Positions 17,440 to 24,968 of a DNA stretch of 64,000 nucleotides are shown piece after piece. Source of the DNA: DASSUW01 sp963730535 (GTDB lineage Bacteria > Actinomycetota > Thermoleophilia > Solirubrobacterales > Solirubrobacteraceae); contig CAVSRU010000011.1 of NCBI GenBank assembly GCA_963730535.1, positions 296,951-360,950 of the forward strand, written 5' to 3'. The position numbers were made by a program, and so were the translations under genes. Positions within the stretch are counted from its first letter, which is position 1; each line of letters begins with the position of its first letter. The notes beneath the pieces were generated by a model. That model was not told the DNA's origin, did no database searches, and worked only from the letters and a program-made list of their open reading frames with translations.

Positions 17440-18062
17440 GCGTGGCCGCGGCACCCGACCTCCCGCGCGTGTTCCGCGACGACGGGCCCGCGGCGCGCGC
17501 GCTCGGCCGCGTCCTCGGCCCGCTGATCCCCGCGCCGGGGCCGGCGCTGGCACTCGCCGGCCTGGTGCCCCTGCTGGCGGTCGCCGCGATCGGTGGCGCC
17601 GACGTGCCGCTCGCGGTGGTGGCGGCCGTGCTGGCCTGGGCGGTGCTGGCCGGGAGCGCCGCGCTCGGGCGTCCGGCACGCAAGGCGGCGTGGACCGAGC
17701 CGCCGCTCGTGCGGCTGACCGAGTACGTGGCCTTCATCTGGCTGGCGGCGCACGAGGGGTCCCACGCCCTGCCCGCCGCGTTCGCGCTGATCGCGGCCCT
17801 GGCCTTCCACACCTATGACCTCCCCTACCGGCTCCGCCACCAGGGGGCACTACCGCCTGCGTGGCTCAGCCTGCCCGGCTGGGAGGGCCGCGTCGCGATC
17901 GCCTTCGCCCTCCTCGCGCTCGGGGCGCTGCCCGCCGGCTTCTACGTGGCCGCGGCCCTGCTCGGGGCCGTCTTCGTGATCGAGGCGGGCGCGAGCTGGC
18001 TCGCGGACGGGCGCGGCGGCGAGCCGGATGCCTTCGACGAGGACGGGGAGGACGAGGCGTGA
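17436..18062 (+). CDS. DUF5941-like membrane protein
   Basis: 208-residue integral membrane protein with about five or six hydrophobic helices ('PALALAGLVPLLAVAAIGGA', 'AVVAAVLAWAVLAGSAALG', 'VAIAFALLALGALPAGFYV') and an acidic C-terminus (DAFDEDGEDEA). Its ATG overlaps the preceding TGA (ATGA), and position suggests it is the split-off C-terminal half of the CDP-alcohol phosphotransferase/DUF5941 proteins of other actinobacteria (recollection, not searched). No catalytic motif seen. It probably associates with the phosphotransferase. Confidence 0.6.
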   Translation: MSVAAAPDLPRVFRDDGPAARALGRVLGPLIPAPGPALALAGLVPLLAVAAIGGADVPLAVVAAVLAWAVLAGSAALGRPARKAAWTEPPLVRLTEYVAFIWLAAHEGSHALPAAFALIAALAFHTYDLPYRLRHQGALPPAWLSLPGWEGRVAIAFALLALGALPAGFYVAAALLGAVFVIEAGASWLADGRGGEPDAFDEDGEDEA

Positions 18063-18790
18063 TCGGGATGGTGCTCGCCGCAGGCGCGGGGAAGCGGCTC
18101 GGCCACGAGACGGCGGAGCTGCCGAAGACGCTGCTGCCGGTCGACGGGGACCGGACGATCCTCGACGTGGCGCTCGGCAACTTCGCCACCGTCGGGCTGG
18201 AGCGCGCCGTGATCGTCACCGGCTACGCGCACGAGCGGCTGGCCGATCGGGCGGCCGACCTCGAGCGCCGTCACGGGCTCGCGCTCGAGCTCGTCTACAA
18301 CCCGAAGGCGCTCGAGTGGAACAACGCCTACTCGCTGTGGTGCGCGCGCGACGCGTTCGCCGAGGGCGTGCTGCTCGCCAACGGCGACACGGTCCACCCC
18401 GCCTCGGTCGAGGAGGCGCTGCTCGCCGCCCGCGGTCCGGAGGTGCTGATCGCGGTCGACGACGTCAAGCAGCTCGGCGAGGAGGAGATGAAGGTCCACA
18501 TCTCGCCCGAGGGCTTCCTGGACCGCATCAACAAGGCGCTGGACCCGGCGACCGCGCAGGGCGAGTACATCGGCGTCACGCTGATCGAGCCGGCCGCCGC
18601 GGCCCCCCTCGCCGACGCGCTGCAGACCACCTGGCGCCGCGATCCGCAGCTCTACTACGAGGACGGCTTCCAGGAGCTCGCCGACCGCGGCGGCCGCGTG
18701 GGGACGGCGCCGATCGGTGCCGTCGAGTGGGTCGAGGTCGACGATGCGCGCGACCTCGAGCGGGCGCGGGAGGTCGCGTGCCGCTGCTGA
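18059..18790 (+). CDS. sugar/alcohol-phosphate cytidylyltransferase (NTP transferase)
   Basis: 243-residue soluble nucleotidyltransferase. The signature 'GMVLAAGAGKRLG...ELPKTLLPVDG' at the N-terminus binds the NTP; 'EWNNAYSLWCARDAF' and 'GVLLANGDTVHP' (metal-binding Asp) are typical of phosphocholine/inositol-phosphate cytidylyltransferase-like enzymes, and 'GAVEWVEVDDARDLERA' contains the late Asp. GTG 18059 overlaps the previous TGA (GTGA). Placed between two CDP-alcohol phosphotransferases and a G1PDH-like gene, the natural reading is activation of an alcohol phosphate (glycerol-1-phosphate or inositol phosphate) with CTP. Substrate is inferred. Confidence 0.82.
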   Translation: MIGMVLAAGAGKRLGHETAELPKTLLPVDGDRTILDVALGNFATVGLERAVIVTGYAHERLADRAADLERRHGLALELVYNPKALEWNNAYSLWCARDAFAEGVLLANGDTVHPASVEEALLAARGPEVLIAVDDVKQLGEEEMKVHISPEGFLDRINKALDPATAQGEYIGVTLIEPAAAAPLADALQTTWRRDPQLYYEDGFQELADRGGRVGTAPIGAVEWVEVDDARDLERAREVACRC

Positions 18791-19842
18791 CCCGCATGGT
18801 CGGCACGCCGCTCGAGGTCGACATCGGGGCCGGCGCGGTCAAGGACCTCGCGCCCCTGCTCGCCGACCGCCGGATCTCCAGCGGCGGCCACGTCGCCGTC
18901 GTCGTCGGCCCCGGGCTCGGCGAGGAGATCGCGGCCGTGCTGCGGCCGAGCCTGCGCAACGGCGAGATCTGGAACGTCGAGGGCGGCTCGGTGCAGGCCG
19001 GCGCCGAGCTCGCCACACGGCTGCGGCGAGGCTTCTACGACGCGGTGGTGGGGATCGGCGGCGGCCGCACTCTGGACGTCGCCAAGTACGCCGCGAGCCT
19101 CTCCGGCCTGCCGGTGGTCGCCGTCGCCACCAGCCTCGCCCACGACGGCATCGCCTCGCCGGTCGCCTCGCTCGAAGACGACGAGGCGGGCCGCAAGGCG
19201 TCCTACGGCGTGCAGATGCCGATCGCCGTCGTCGTCGACCTCGACTACGTGCGCCGCAGCGAGCCGGCCATGCGCCGCTCCGGGATCGGGGACGCGATCA
19301 GCAACCTGTCGGCGATCGCCGACTGGCGGCTCGCCGCGCGCGAGCGCGGTGAGGCGGTCGACGGCGTGGCGGTCACGTTCGCGCGGATCGCCGCGACCTC
19401 GATCATCCACCGCCAGGACGGCATCGAGGACGACGGGTTCCTGATCGCGCTCGCCGAGTCGCTCGTGCTGTCCGGGCTGGCGATGGCGACCGCGGGAAGC
19501 AGCCGGCCGTGCAGCGGCGGCGATCACGAGATCCTGCACGCGATCGACGTGCTCTATCCCGGCACCGCCCACCACGGCGAGCTGGCGGGGGCCGCCAGCC
19601 TCTTCACCTCGTTCCTGCGCGGCGACGACGGGCTCGCGGGTGGGATCGACGCCTGCCTGCGCCGGCACGGGCTGCCGCGCACGCCGGCCGACCTCGGGCT
19701 GAGCGAGGAGCAGTTCGCCGAGGCCGTCGTGCGCGCGCCCGAGACGCGACCGGATCGCTTCACCATCCTCGAGCACCTCGGGATGGACGAGGCCGGCGCC
19801 CGGCGCGCCGTCGCGGAGTTCGTCGATGCCTACGATCGCTGA
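18778..19842 (+). CDS. sn-glycerol-1-phosphate dehydrogenase-like (AraM/EgsA family)
   Basis: 354-residue member of the iron-type alcohol dehydrogenase/dehydroquinate synthase fold, G1PDH branch, reducing DHAP to sn-glycerol-1-phosphate. Evidence: NAD-binding 'VGIGGGRTLDVAKYAA' (GGG 94-96), 'TSLAHDGIASPVAS' (120-131, typical of G1PDH) and metal ligands D172 ('GIGDAISN'), H250 or H254 ('GGDHEILHAID') and H266 ('HHGELAGAA'). Start is GTG 18778, overlapping the cytidylyltransferase by 13 bases; ATG 18796 is an alternative. G1PDH is an archaeal-lipid enzyme, known in a few bacteria (B. subtilis AraM). Here it sits among CDP-alcohol enzymes, suggesting a glycerol-1-phosphate polymer or lipid. Confidence 0.83.
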   Translation: MPLLTRMVGTPLEVDIGAGAVKDLAPLLADRRISSGGHVAVVVGPGLGEEIAAVLRPSLRNGEIWNVEGGSVQAGAELATRLRRGFYDAVVGIGGGRTLDVAKYAASLSGLPVVAVATSLAHDGIASPVASLEDDEAGRKASYGVQMPIAVVVDLDYVRRSEPAMRRSGIGDAISNLSAIADWRLAARERGEAVDGVAVTFARIAATSIIHRQDGIEDDGFLIALAESLVLSGLAMATAGSSRPCSGGDHEILHAIDVLYPGTAHHGELAGAASLFTSFLRGDDGLAGGIDACLRRHGLPRTPADLGLSEEQFAEAVVRAPETRPDRFTILEHLGMDEAGARRAVAEFVDAYDR

Positions 19843-20599
19843 GCTGCGCGCGGCCACGCAGCCGGCCTCGATCTTCGAGCGCAACAGCGGCGAGCACTGG
19901 GCGGGGCGGCTGTACGTGCGCCGGCTGTCGCCGTACCTCACGCGGCTGCTCCTGCGCACCCGGATCACCCCGAACGGCGTCACGTGGCTGATGATCGCCG
20001 CGGGCCTGGCGGCCGCCGCGGTGCTCTCCCTCCCCGGTCTCGGCGCCGCCGTGGGCGCGGCGCTACTCATCCAGCTCCAGATCCTGCTCGACTGCTCGGA
20101 CGGCGAGCTGGCGCGCTGGCGCCGCGCCACCGGCTCGCCCGTCGGCGTGTACCTCGACCGGATCGGCCACTGGCTCACCGAGGCGGCGCTGCCGGTCGCG
20201 CTCGGCGTGCGCGCCGACGGCGGCTGGGACGAGCTCGGCGGCTACACCACGCTAGGCCTCGTGGTGGCGGTCCTGGTGCTGCTCGTGCAGGGCGAGTCGG
20301 CGCTCGTCACGGTCGCCCGTGCGGAGTCGGGGCGGCCGCCGGCCGAGGACACCGAGGCGGTCGCCGCGCCGCGCGCGAGCGGGCTGCGGCGGGTGCGCCG
20401 GGCCCTGCGGCGGGTGCCGTTCTACCGCGCCTTCGTCGCGGTGGAGTTCACGCTGCTGGCGCTCGTGGCCGCGATCGTCGACGCGGTGGCGGGTGACCTC
20501 GTCGGCTCGCGCACGCTGGTCATCGCCCTCGTCGTCGTGGGCGCGATCACGGCCGCCGGTCACCTCGTCGCCGTCCTCGCGTCGGACAGGCTGCGATGA
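19826..20599 (+). CDS. CDP-alcohol phosphatidyltransferase family protein
   Basis: 257-residue membrane enzyme transferring a phospho-alcohol from a CDP carrier. The motif is D89-C-S-D92-G-E-L-A96-R97, then G107-V-Y-L-D111-R-I-G-H115. The last position is His where the family has the catalytic-base Asp, so activity may differ. Helices follow at about 50-85, 115-160 and 205-250. It overlaps the G1PDH gene by 17 bases and is the last of the precursor enzymes before the ABC exporter. Likely substrate is the CDP-activated alcohol made by the two upstream genes. Confidence 0.82.
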   Translation: MPTIAELRAATQPASIFERNSGEHWAGRLYVRRLSPYLTRLLLRTRITPNGVTWLMIAAGLAAAAVLSLPGLGAAVGAALLIQLQILLDCSDGELARWRRATGSPVGVYLDRIGHWLTEAALPVALGVRADGGWDELGGYTTLGLVVAVLVLLVQGESALVTVARAESGRPPAEDTEAVAAPRASGLRRVRRALRRVPFYRAFVAVEFTLLALVAAIVDAVAGDLVGSRTLVIALVVVGAITAAGHLVAVLASDRLR

Positions 20600-20630
20600 C
20601 GGCTGGTCGCGCCGCTAGCCTCTTCGTGCT

Positions 20631-21497
20631 TTGAGCAGCGCCCAAGCCAGCCACCGCACGAACGAGTTCGACGCGGTCACGCACGTCTACGAGCCTCACC
20701 GGGTCGGCCTGCCGCCGATCGGGCCGTACGTGCGCGAGCTCTGGCGCCGGCGCGAGTTCGCCTTCGAGCTCTCGCGCACGAGCCTGCGCGCGCAGCACTT
20801 CGACACCGTGGTCGGCCAGGTCTGGCTGCTGCTCAACCCGCTGCTGCTCTCGTGCGTGTACTTCGTGCTCGTCGACATCATCCGCCAGAAGACCGGCGGC
20901 ATCGTGTTCTTCGCGCACCTGATGGCGGCGCTGTTCGCGTACCACTTCGTCACCGACGCGCTCCGCCAGGCCGTGAAGTCGGTGACCGGCGGTGGGCGGC
21001 TGATCCTCAACACCGCCTTCCCGCGGATCCTGCTGCCGGCGTCGTCGGTGCTCGTCGCCGTCCGCAAGTTCCTGCCGACCGTGCTCGTCTTCATCCCGGT
21101 CGCGTTCATCGCCAAGATCCCGTTCGGCGCCCACCTGCTGTGGGTGCTGCCGATCGTCCTGCTCCTGCTCGTGCTCGCGACGGGGCTGGCGATGCTGGTC
21201 GCGGCGCTCCAGGTCTACTTCCGCGACCTCAAGACGTTCCTCACCTATGGCCTGCGGGTGTGGCTGTACGCGTCGCCGATCCTGTACTACGCGTCCGAGG
21301 TGCCCGACCGGTACAGCTTCCTGCTCGTGCTCAACCCGCTCGCGCCGCTGCTGACGGCGTGGAGCGACGTGATCGACTTCGGGCGGGCGCCGGACCCCGG
21401 CGATCTCGCCTTCGGCGCTGCGTGGGCGGTCGTGCTCTTCATCTTCGGCGCCCTGTTCTTCATCTCCCGGGAGCGTGAGTTCGCTGTCCGCCTCTAG
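20631..21497 (+). CDS. ABC-2 type polysaccharide/teichoic acid export permease
   Basis: 288-residue integral membrane permease of the TagG/Wzm type. The amphipathic N-terminus 'YVRELWRRREFAFELSRTSL' precedes six hydrophobic helices; 'VVGQVWLLLNPLLLSCVYFV' and 'QVYFRDLKTFLTYGLRVWLY' are characteristic. Start is TTG 20631, 31 bp after the previous stop. Its 3' end overlaps the ATPase gene by 23 bases. Together they should flip the lipid-linked polymer to the outer membrane face. Confidence 0.9.
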   Translation: MSSAQASHRTNEFDAVTHVYEPHRVGLPPIGPYVRELWRRREFAFELSRTSLRAQHFDTVVGQVWLLLNPLLLSCVYFVLVDIIRQKTGGIVFFAHLMAALFAYHFVTDALRQAVKSVTGGGRLILNTAFPRILLPASSVLVAVRKFLPTVLVFIPVAFIAKIPFGAHLLWVLPIVLLLLVLATGLAMLVAALQVYFRDLKTFLTYGLRVWLYASPILYYASEVPDRYSFLLVLNPLAPLLTAWSDVIDFGRAPDPGDLAFGAAWAVVLFIFGALFFISREREFAVRL

Positions 21498-22278
21498 GAA
21501 GCCGCGGATCCAGGTCGAGGACGTCTCGGTGACCTACCGGACGTCGCTCGAGCGGGCGCCCACGCTCAAGACCACGCTGATGCGACTCGGCCGCCGGCAG
21601 CGGGTGATCCGGGAGATCCAGGCCTTGAAGGGCGTGTCGTTCAGCGTGCAGCACGGCAAGGTGCTCGGCGTCGTGGGGGCCAACGGCGCCGGCAAGTCGA
21701 CGCTCATGCGCACGGTCGCCGGCATCCTCCCGCCCAGCTCAGGTCGCGTGGAGGTCAATGGCCGGGTCAGCACGCTGCTCTCGCTCGGCATCGGCTTCAA
21801 CCGCCGGCTCACGGGTCGCGAGAACGTCGTCCTCGGCGGGCTCGCCGCCGGGCTCACGCGCGCGGAGCTGCGCGAGAAGTACGACGAGATCGTCGAGTTC
21901 GCCGAGCTCGAGGAGTTCATGGACATGCCGATGCGGACCTACTCGTCCGGCATGTACGGGCGGCTCGCGTTCGCGGTCGCCGTGACCATGCACCCGGACA
22001 TCCTGATCATCGACGAGGCGCTGTCGGTCGGCGACGCCCGCTTCCGCCGAAAGTCGTTCGAGCGCATGCGCGACCTGTGCGGCGAGGACCGCACGATCCT
22101 CCTCGTGAGCCACGCGCTGGCCAGTATCGAGAAGCTCTGCGACGACGCGATCTGGCTGCACAAGGGCCGCATGAAGATGTGGGACGAGCCGGCCGCCGTG
22201 ATCGAGGCGTACACCGAGTTCCTCGGCGTCGCCGACGAGGACCACGAGCCCGACCCGGTGACGATGGAGGACATCTGA
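21475..22278 (+). CDS. ABC transporter ATP-binding protein (TagH/Wzt type)
   Basis: 267-residue ATPase partner of the permease. Walker A 'GVVGANGAGKSTLMR' near residue 70, signature 'TYSSGMYGRLAFAVA' near 160 (a YSSGM form typical of polysaccharide exporters), Walker B 'PDILIIDEALSVGDARF' and switch His in 'LLVSHAL'. No extra C-terminal carbohydrate-binding domain, unlike long Wzt. Start is GTG 21475 inside the permease gene. The stop overlaps the putative CTG start of the ligase gene. Confidence 0.92.
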   Translation: MSSLSASRKPRIQVEDVSVTYRTSLERAPTLKTTLMRLGRRQRVIREIQALKGVSFSVQHGKVLGVVGANGAGKSTLMRTVAGILPPSSGRVEVNGRVSTLLSLGIGFNRRLTGRENVVLGGLAAGLTRAELREKYDEIVEFAELEEFMDMPMRTYSSGMYGRLAFAVAVTMHPDILIIDEALSVGDARFRRKSFERMRDLCGEDRTILLVSHALASIEKLCDDAIWLHKGRMKMWDEPAAVIEAYTEFLGVADEDHEPDPVTMEDI

Positions 22279-23885
22279 GAACGCTCGCCGCCGCCGGCCC
22301 CCTCGAGGGTGCCGCGGTGCTCGCCGCGGCCCTGGCGGTGGGCTTGGCGCTCGTACTGGAGGACCGGCGCCACCGGTTGGCGGCGATGCTGGCGGCGCCC
22401 GTGCTCGCCGCGCTGGCGCTCTCGACGCTCTCGACCGAGCTGCCTGCGGCGGGGCCGCGGCTCGCCGCCGGTGCCGCGGCGGGAGTGGTGGCGGTGCTCG
22501 TCCTGGCTTGGGTGGTGCACCGGTGGCCGGCGGCGTTGGCCCTGCTGGCCGTGGGCGCCCTCCCGTTCCGGGTGCCGGTGTCGATCGGCGACTCCGCGGC
22601 GAACCTGCTGCTGCCGCTGTACGCGGTGATCGCCGCGGGGCTGATCGCGTACGCATGGCGGGCGCTGCGGCCCGGGGATGACGAGGACGACGAGCCGGAG
22701 CGCGACCGGGTGCTCACCTGGCTGCGCCGCGCGTTCGCTGTTGTGCTCGTGCTCTACGGCGTGCAGGCGCTGTACTCGACCGACGTCGAGCAGGCGGTCA
22801 AGAACCTCTGCCTCTTCTACGTGCCGTTCGCGCTGCTGTTCCTGTTGCTGCTCGAGGTGCGCTGGTCGCCGCTCCTGCTCCAGCGCTCGCTGTGGGTGAC
22901 CGTCGGGCTGGCACTCGCGTTCGCGGCGATCGGCTGCGTCGAGTTCGCGACCGGCCACCTGGTGATCACCAACGAGAAGGTGGTCGAGGCCAACGACCTG
23001 CTGCCGTACTTCCGGGTCAACTCGCTGTTCTTCGACCCGAACATCTACGGGCGCTACCTGGCGCTCACGATGATCCTGCTCGCGGCCGTGCTCCTGTGGA
23101 CGCGCCGGCGCAAGGAGGCGCTGCTGATCGCCGGCGCGCTCGCGGTGCTCTGGGTCGGGCTCGTGTTCTCGCTCTCGCAGTCGAGCTTCGCCGCGCTCGT
23201 GCTCGGGCTCGCCGTGCTGGCGGCGCTGCGCTGGAAGGTGTGGCCGGTGCTGGCGGGGGCAGGCGCGGCGGCGGCCGTGGCCCTCGCCGTGGTCCTGTTC
23301 GCGCCCGGCGCGGTGAACCTCGACACGAACAGCCTCGACCGGGCGACGAGCGGGCGTGCCGACCTCGTCGGCGGCGGCCTGTCGATGGTGCGCGACCGTC
23401 CCGTGTTCGGCTTCGGCTCGGGCGCGTTCGAGGAGCGCTTCCGCGAGCGCGAGGACGTCAGCTCCGAGAAGGTGGCCGCCGCTTCGCACACGATCGCGCT
23501 GACGGTGGCGGCCGAGCAGGGGATCGTCGGCTTCGCGGCCTACCTCGCGCTCGTGGGGCTCTCGCTGGCGTTGCTCTTCGGTCGCCTGCTGGCGACGCTG
23601 CGGTCAGCGCCGTGGCCGGGCGCCGCGGGGGTCGCGCGCGCCGGCCTGGCGGCGGCGTTCTGCGCGCTGCTCCTGCACACGCTCGTGTACGCCGCCTACC
23701 TCGAGGATCCCCTGTCGTGGGTCCTGCTCGCGATCGTCGCCGGGCTGCGGGCGCCGCACGCGGTGGAGCCCGCGTCGGCCGGCTCCGTGACCATCGGTGC
23801 CGGCCGGGGTGAGTCGCGAGCGCCCGCGGGCCTGTCGACCATCCGTGCCTCCGTCCCTGGGCTCCTCGACAGACCAGCGGATTAA
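22275..23885 (+). CDS. O-antigen ligase/polymerase-like membrane protein
   Basis: About 536 residues with 11-12 hydrophobic helices and the Wzy_C/O-antigen ligase pattern: 'FRVNSLFFDPNIYGRYLALT', a periplasmic loop with 'SGRADLVGGGLSMVRDRPVF' and 'GFGSGAFEERF', then 'SHTIALTVAAEQGIVGFAAY'. It would polymerise or ligate the exported polymer outside the membrane. The start is unclear: no ATG fits; CTG 22275 overlaps the ATPase stop as CTGA, and GTG 22317 is the first canonical start. Last gene of the plus-strand envelope operon. Confidence 0.82.
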   Translation: MRTLAAAGPLEGAAVLAAALAVGLALVLEDRRHRLAAMLAAPVLAALALSTLSTELPAAGPRLAAGAAAGVVAVLVLAWVVHRWPAALALLAVGALPFRVPVSIGDSAANLLLPLYAVIAAGLIAYAWRALRPGDDEDDEPERDRVLTWLRRAFAVVLVLYGVQALYSTDVEQAVKNLCLFYVPFALLFLLLLEVRWSPLLLQRSLWVTVGLALAFAAIGCVEFATGHLVITNEKVVEANDLLPYFRVNSLFFDPNIYGRYLALTMILLAAVLLWTRRRKEALLIAGALAVLWVGLVFSLSQSSFAALVLGLAVLAALRWKVWPVLAGAGAAAAVALAVVLFAPGAVNLDTNSLDRATSGRADLVGGGLSMVRDRPVFGFGSGAFEERFREREDVSSEKVAAASHTIALTVAAEQGIVGFAAYLALVGLSLALLFGRLLATLRSAPWPGAAGVARAGLAAAFCALLLHTLVYAAYLEDPLSWVLLAIVAGLRAPHAVEPASAGSVTIGAGRGESRAPAGLSTIRASVPGLLDRPAD

Positions 23886-23970
23886 GCGCCCTCGTACCCG
23901 GAGCACGGCGGTCGATGCGGCGCTGGACGAAATAATCGCGTGGTCCGGCGCGTCCAGTCGGAATCCGAAC

Positions 23971-24750
23971 TCAGTCGAGGAACGCGACCGCTCGGCAGAA
24001 CGCCGCTTCGCCGCCCTGGAAGCGCCACGGGAAGCAGCCGAACGTGATCCGGCGGTCGAGCACCTCGTCGATCGCGCCCCCGAGGTTCTCGATGTGGATC
24101 ACGTCGTGGGGGAACAGCAGCGTGTGCATGATCTGGTAGTCGGCCTTCGGGAAGATCTCGTCGAGCGACCGGCCCAGCTTGGCCTCGGCGTCCTCGGCCT
24201 CGTCGGCCCGCATGCGCCGGATCACGGTGTTCATGGGATGGTCGGCGCTGCCGGCGTCGACGGCCAGCCAGCGGACCTTGCGCTCGAGCACCCACTCGGC
24301 GAACGCGCGCGTCGGCCCGGGGTGCCGGATGAAGTACTTCGTCTCGTCGACCGCGCTCCGGTCGGCCCAGTTCTCCGGGTAGTGGCGGTGGTAGCCGGTG
24401 TGGATGATGAGGATGTCGCCCGGCTCGATCGCGATCCCCGTCTCCTGCTCCCAGCGCTCGAAGTGCTCAGGCCCGTAGAGGTCGAAGTCCCCGACCCCCA
24501 TGCGCTCGAGATCGACCACGCACGCCGGGCCGATCAGCCACTCCAGCGGCAGGTCCCCGATGAACTTGCCGCCCGAGTAGAAGTGCGCGGGCGCGTCCAG
24601 GTGCGTGCCGACATGGAGCGTCGACGTGATCTCCTGCCCACCCGCCCTGTCGAACGCGAGCCGCTTGACCCACTTCACCGACGGGCCGTCGTAGCTGGCG
24701 AAGGCGGGCGTGTGGACGGAGAAGTCCTGCGAGAGATCGAGCACGTTCAT
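23971..24750 (-). CDS. cyclase-family metal-dependent hydrolase (kynurenine formamidase-like)
   Basis: 259-residue cyclase-superfamily hydrolase. The metal-binding signature 'TLHVGTHLDAPAHF' (HxGTHxDxPxH) is near residue 46; 'GDILIIHTGYHRHYPENW' and 'WLAVDAGSADHP' are typical later blocks, and 'MHTLLFPHDVIHIENLGGAI' matches the C-terminal His-Glu ligand region. Family members hydrolyse amides or lactones such as N-formylkynurenine. Single gene with no operon partner; its substrate cannot be set from context. Confidence 0.87.
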   Translation of the reverse strand: MNVLDLSQDFSVHTPAFASYDGPSVKWVKRLAFDRAGGQEITSTLHVGTHLDAPAHFYSGGKFIGDLPLEWLIGPACVVDLERMGVGDFDLYGPEHFERWEQETGIAIEPGDILIIHTGYHRHYPENWADRSAVDETKYFIRHPGPTRAFAEWVLERKVRWLAVDAGSADHPMNTVIRRMRADEAEDAEAKLGRSLDEIFPKADYQIMHTLLFPHDVIHIENLGGAIDEVLDRRITFGCFPWRFQGGEAAFCRAVAFLD

Positions 24751-24790
24751 GGGCCGCGCAGCCTATTTGTTGCGGTTGTCTGCCGCCTTT

Positions 24791-24823
24791 GTGAGAACTG
24801 CGGCATTGAGGGGGTGGGATCGG
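24791..24823 (+). repeat. dispersed repeat copy, GAACTGCGGCATTGAGGGGG core
   Basis: The segment 24800-24822 (GCGGCATTGAGGGGGTGGGATCG) recurs inverted with one mismatch at 25233-25255 inside the AbiEi/DUF559 gene, and the left part (24794-24813) resembles both arms of the palindrome at 51803-51916. It may be an intergenic repeat family or a remnant of a local inversion. Confidence 0.5.
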
Positions 24824-24855
24824 CCGCGCCGGGGCTCTAGTAGGGGTGGCCGAGG

Positions 24856-24968
24856 GTGCATTTCGTCGACGTGACGGTGATCGCGCGGGTGAGGTCGACG
24901 AAATGCACGCCAGAGGAGCACAACGTCGACCTCACTCGCCACAGGTGCGTGAGGTCGACGAAATGCAC
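24856..24968. promoter_or_regulatory. array of GTGAGGTCGACGAAATGCAC repeats, putative AbiEi operator
   Basis: Two identical 20-mers, GTGAGGTCGACGAAATGCAC, lie at 24889-24908 and 24949-24968, exactly 60 bp apart. An inverted near-copy (18 of 20 matching) lies at 24856-24875, and an inverted half copy GTGAGGTCGACGTTG at 24921-24935. The last copy contains the ATG of the AbiEi/DUF559 gene. AbiEi antitoxins are known to autorepress by binding inverted repeats in their promoters, so an operator is likely. Because 60 is a multiple of three, the repeats could also be translated as repeated 'EVDEMH' if an upstream start is used. Confidence 0.6.

Noticed and set aside
18059..20599. Di-myo-inositol phosphate (IPCT/DIPPS) pathway instead of glycerol phosphate
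   Set aside because: The cytidylyltransferase/CDP-alcohol pair would fit, but no inositol-phosphate synthase is in the locus, whereas a G1PDH-like gene and glycerophosphate polymerases are. It remains possible and is mentioned as an alternative.
24889..24968. CRISPR array
   Set aside because: Only two identical direct copies 60 bp apart plus inverted ones; inversions, and no cas genes, do not fit a CRISPR.
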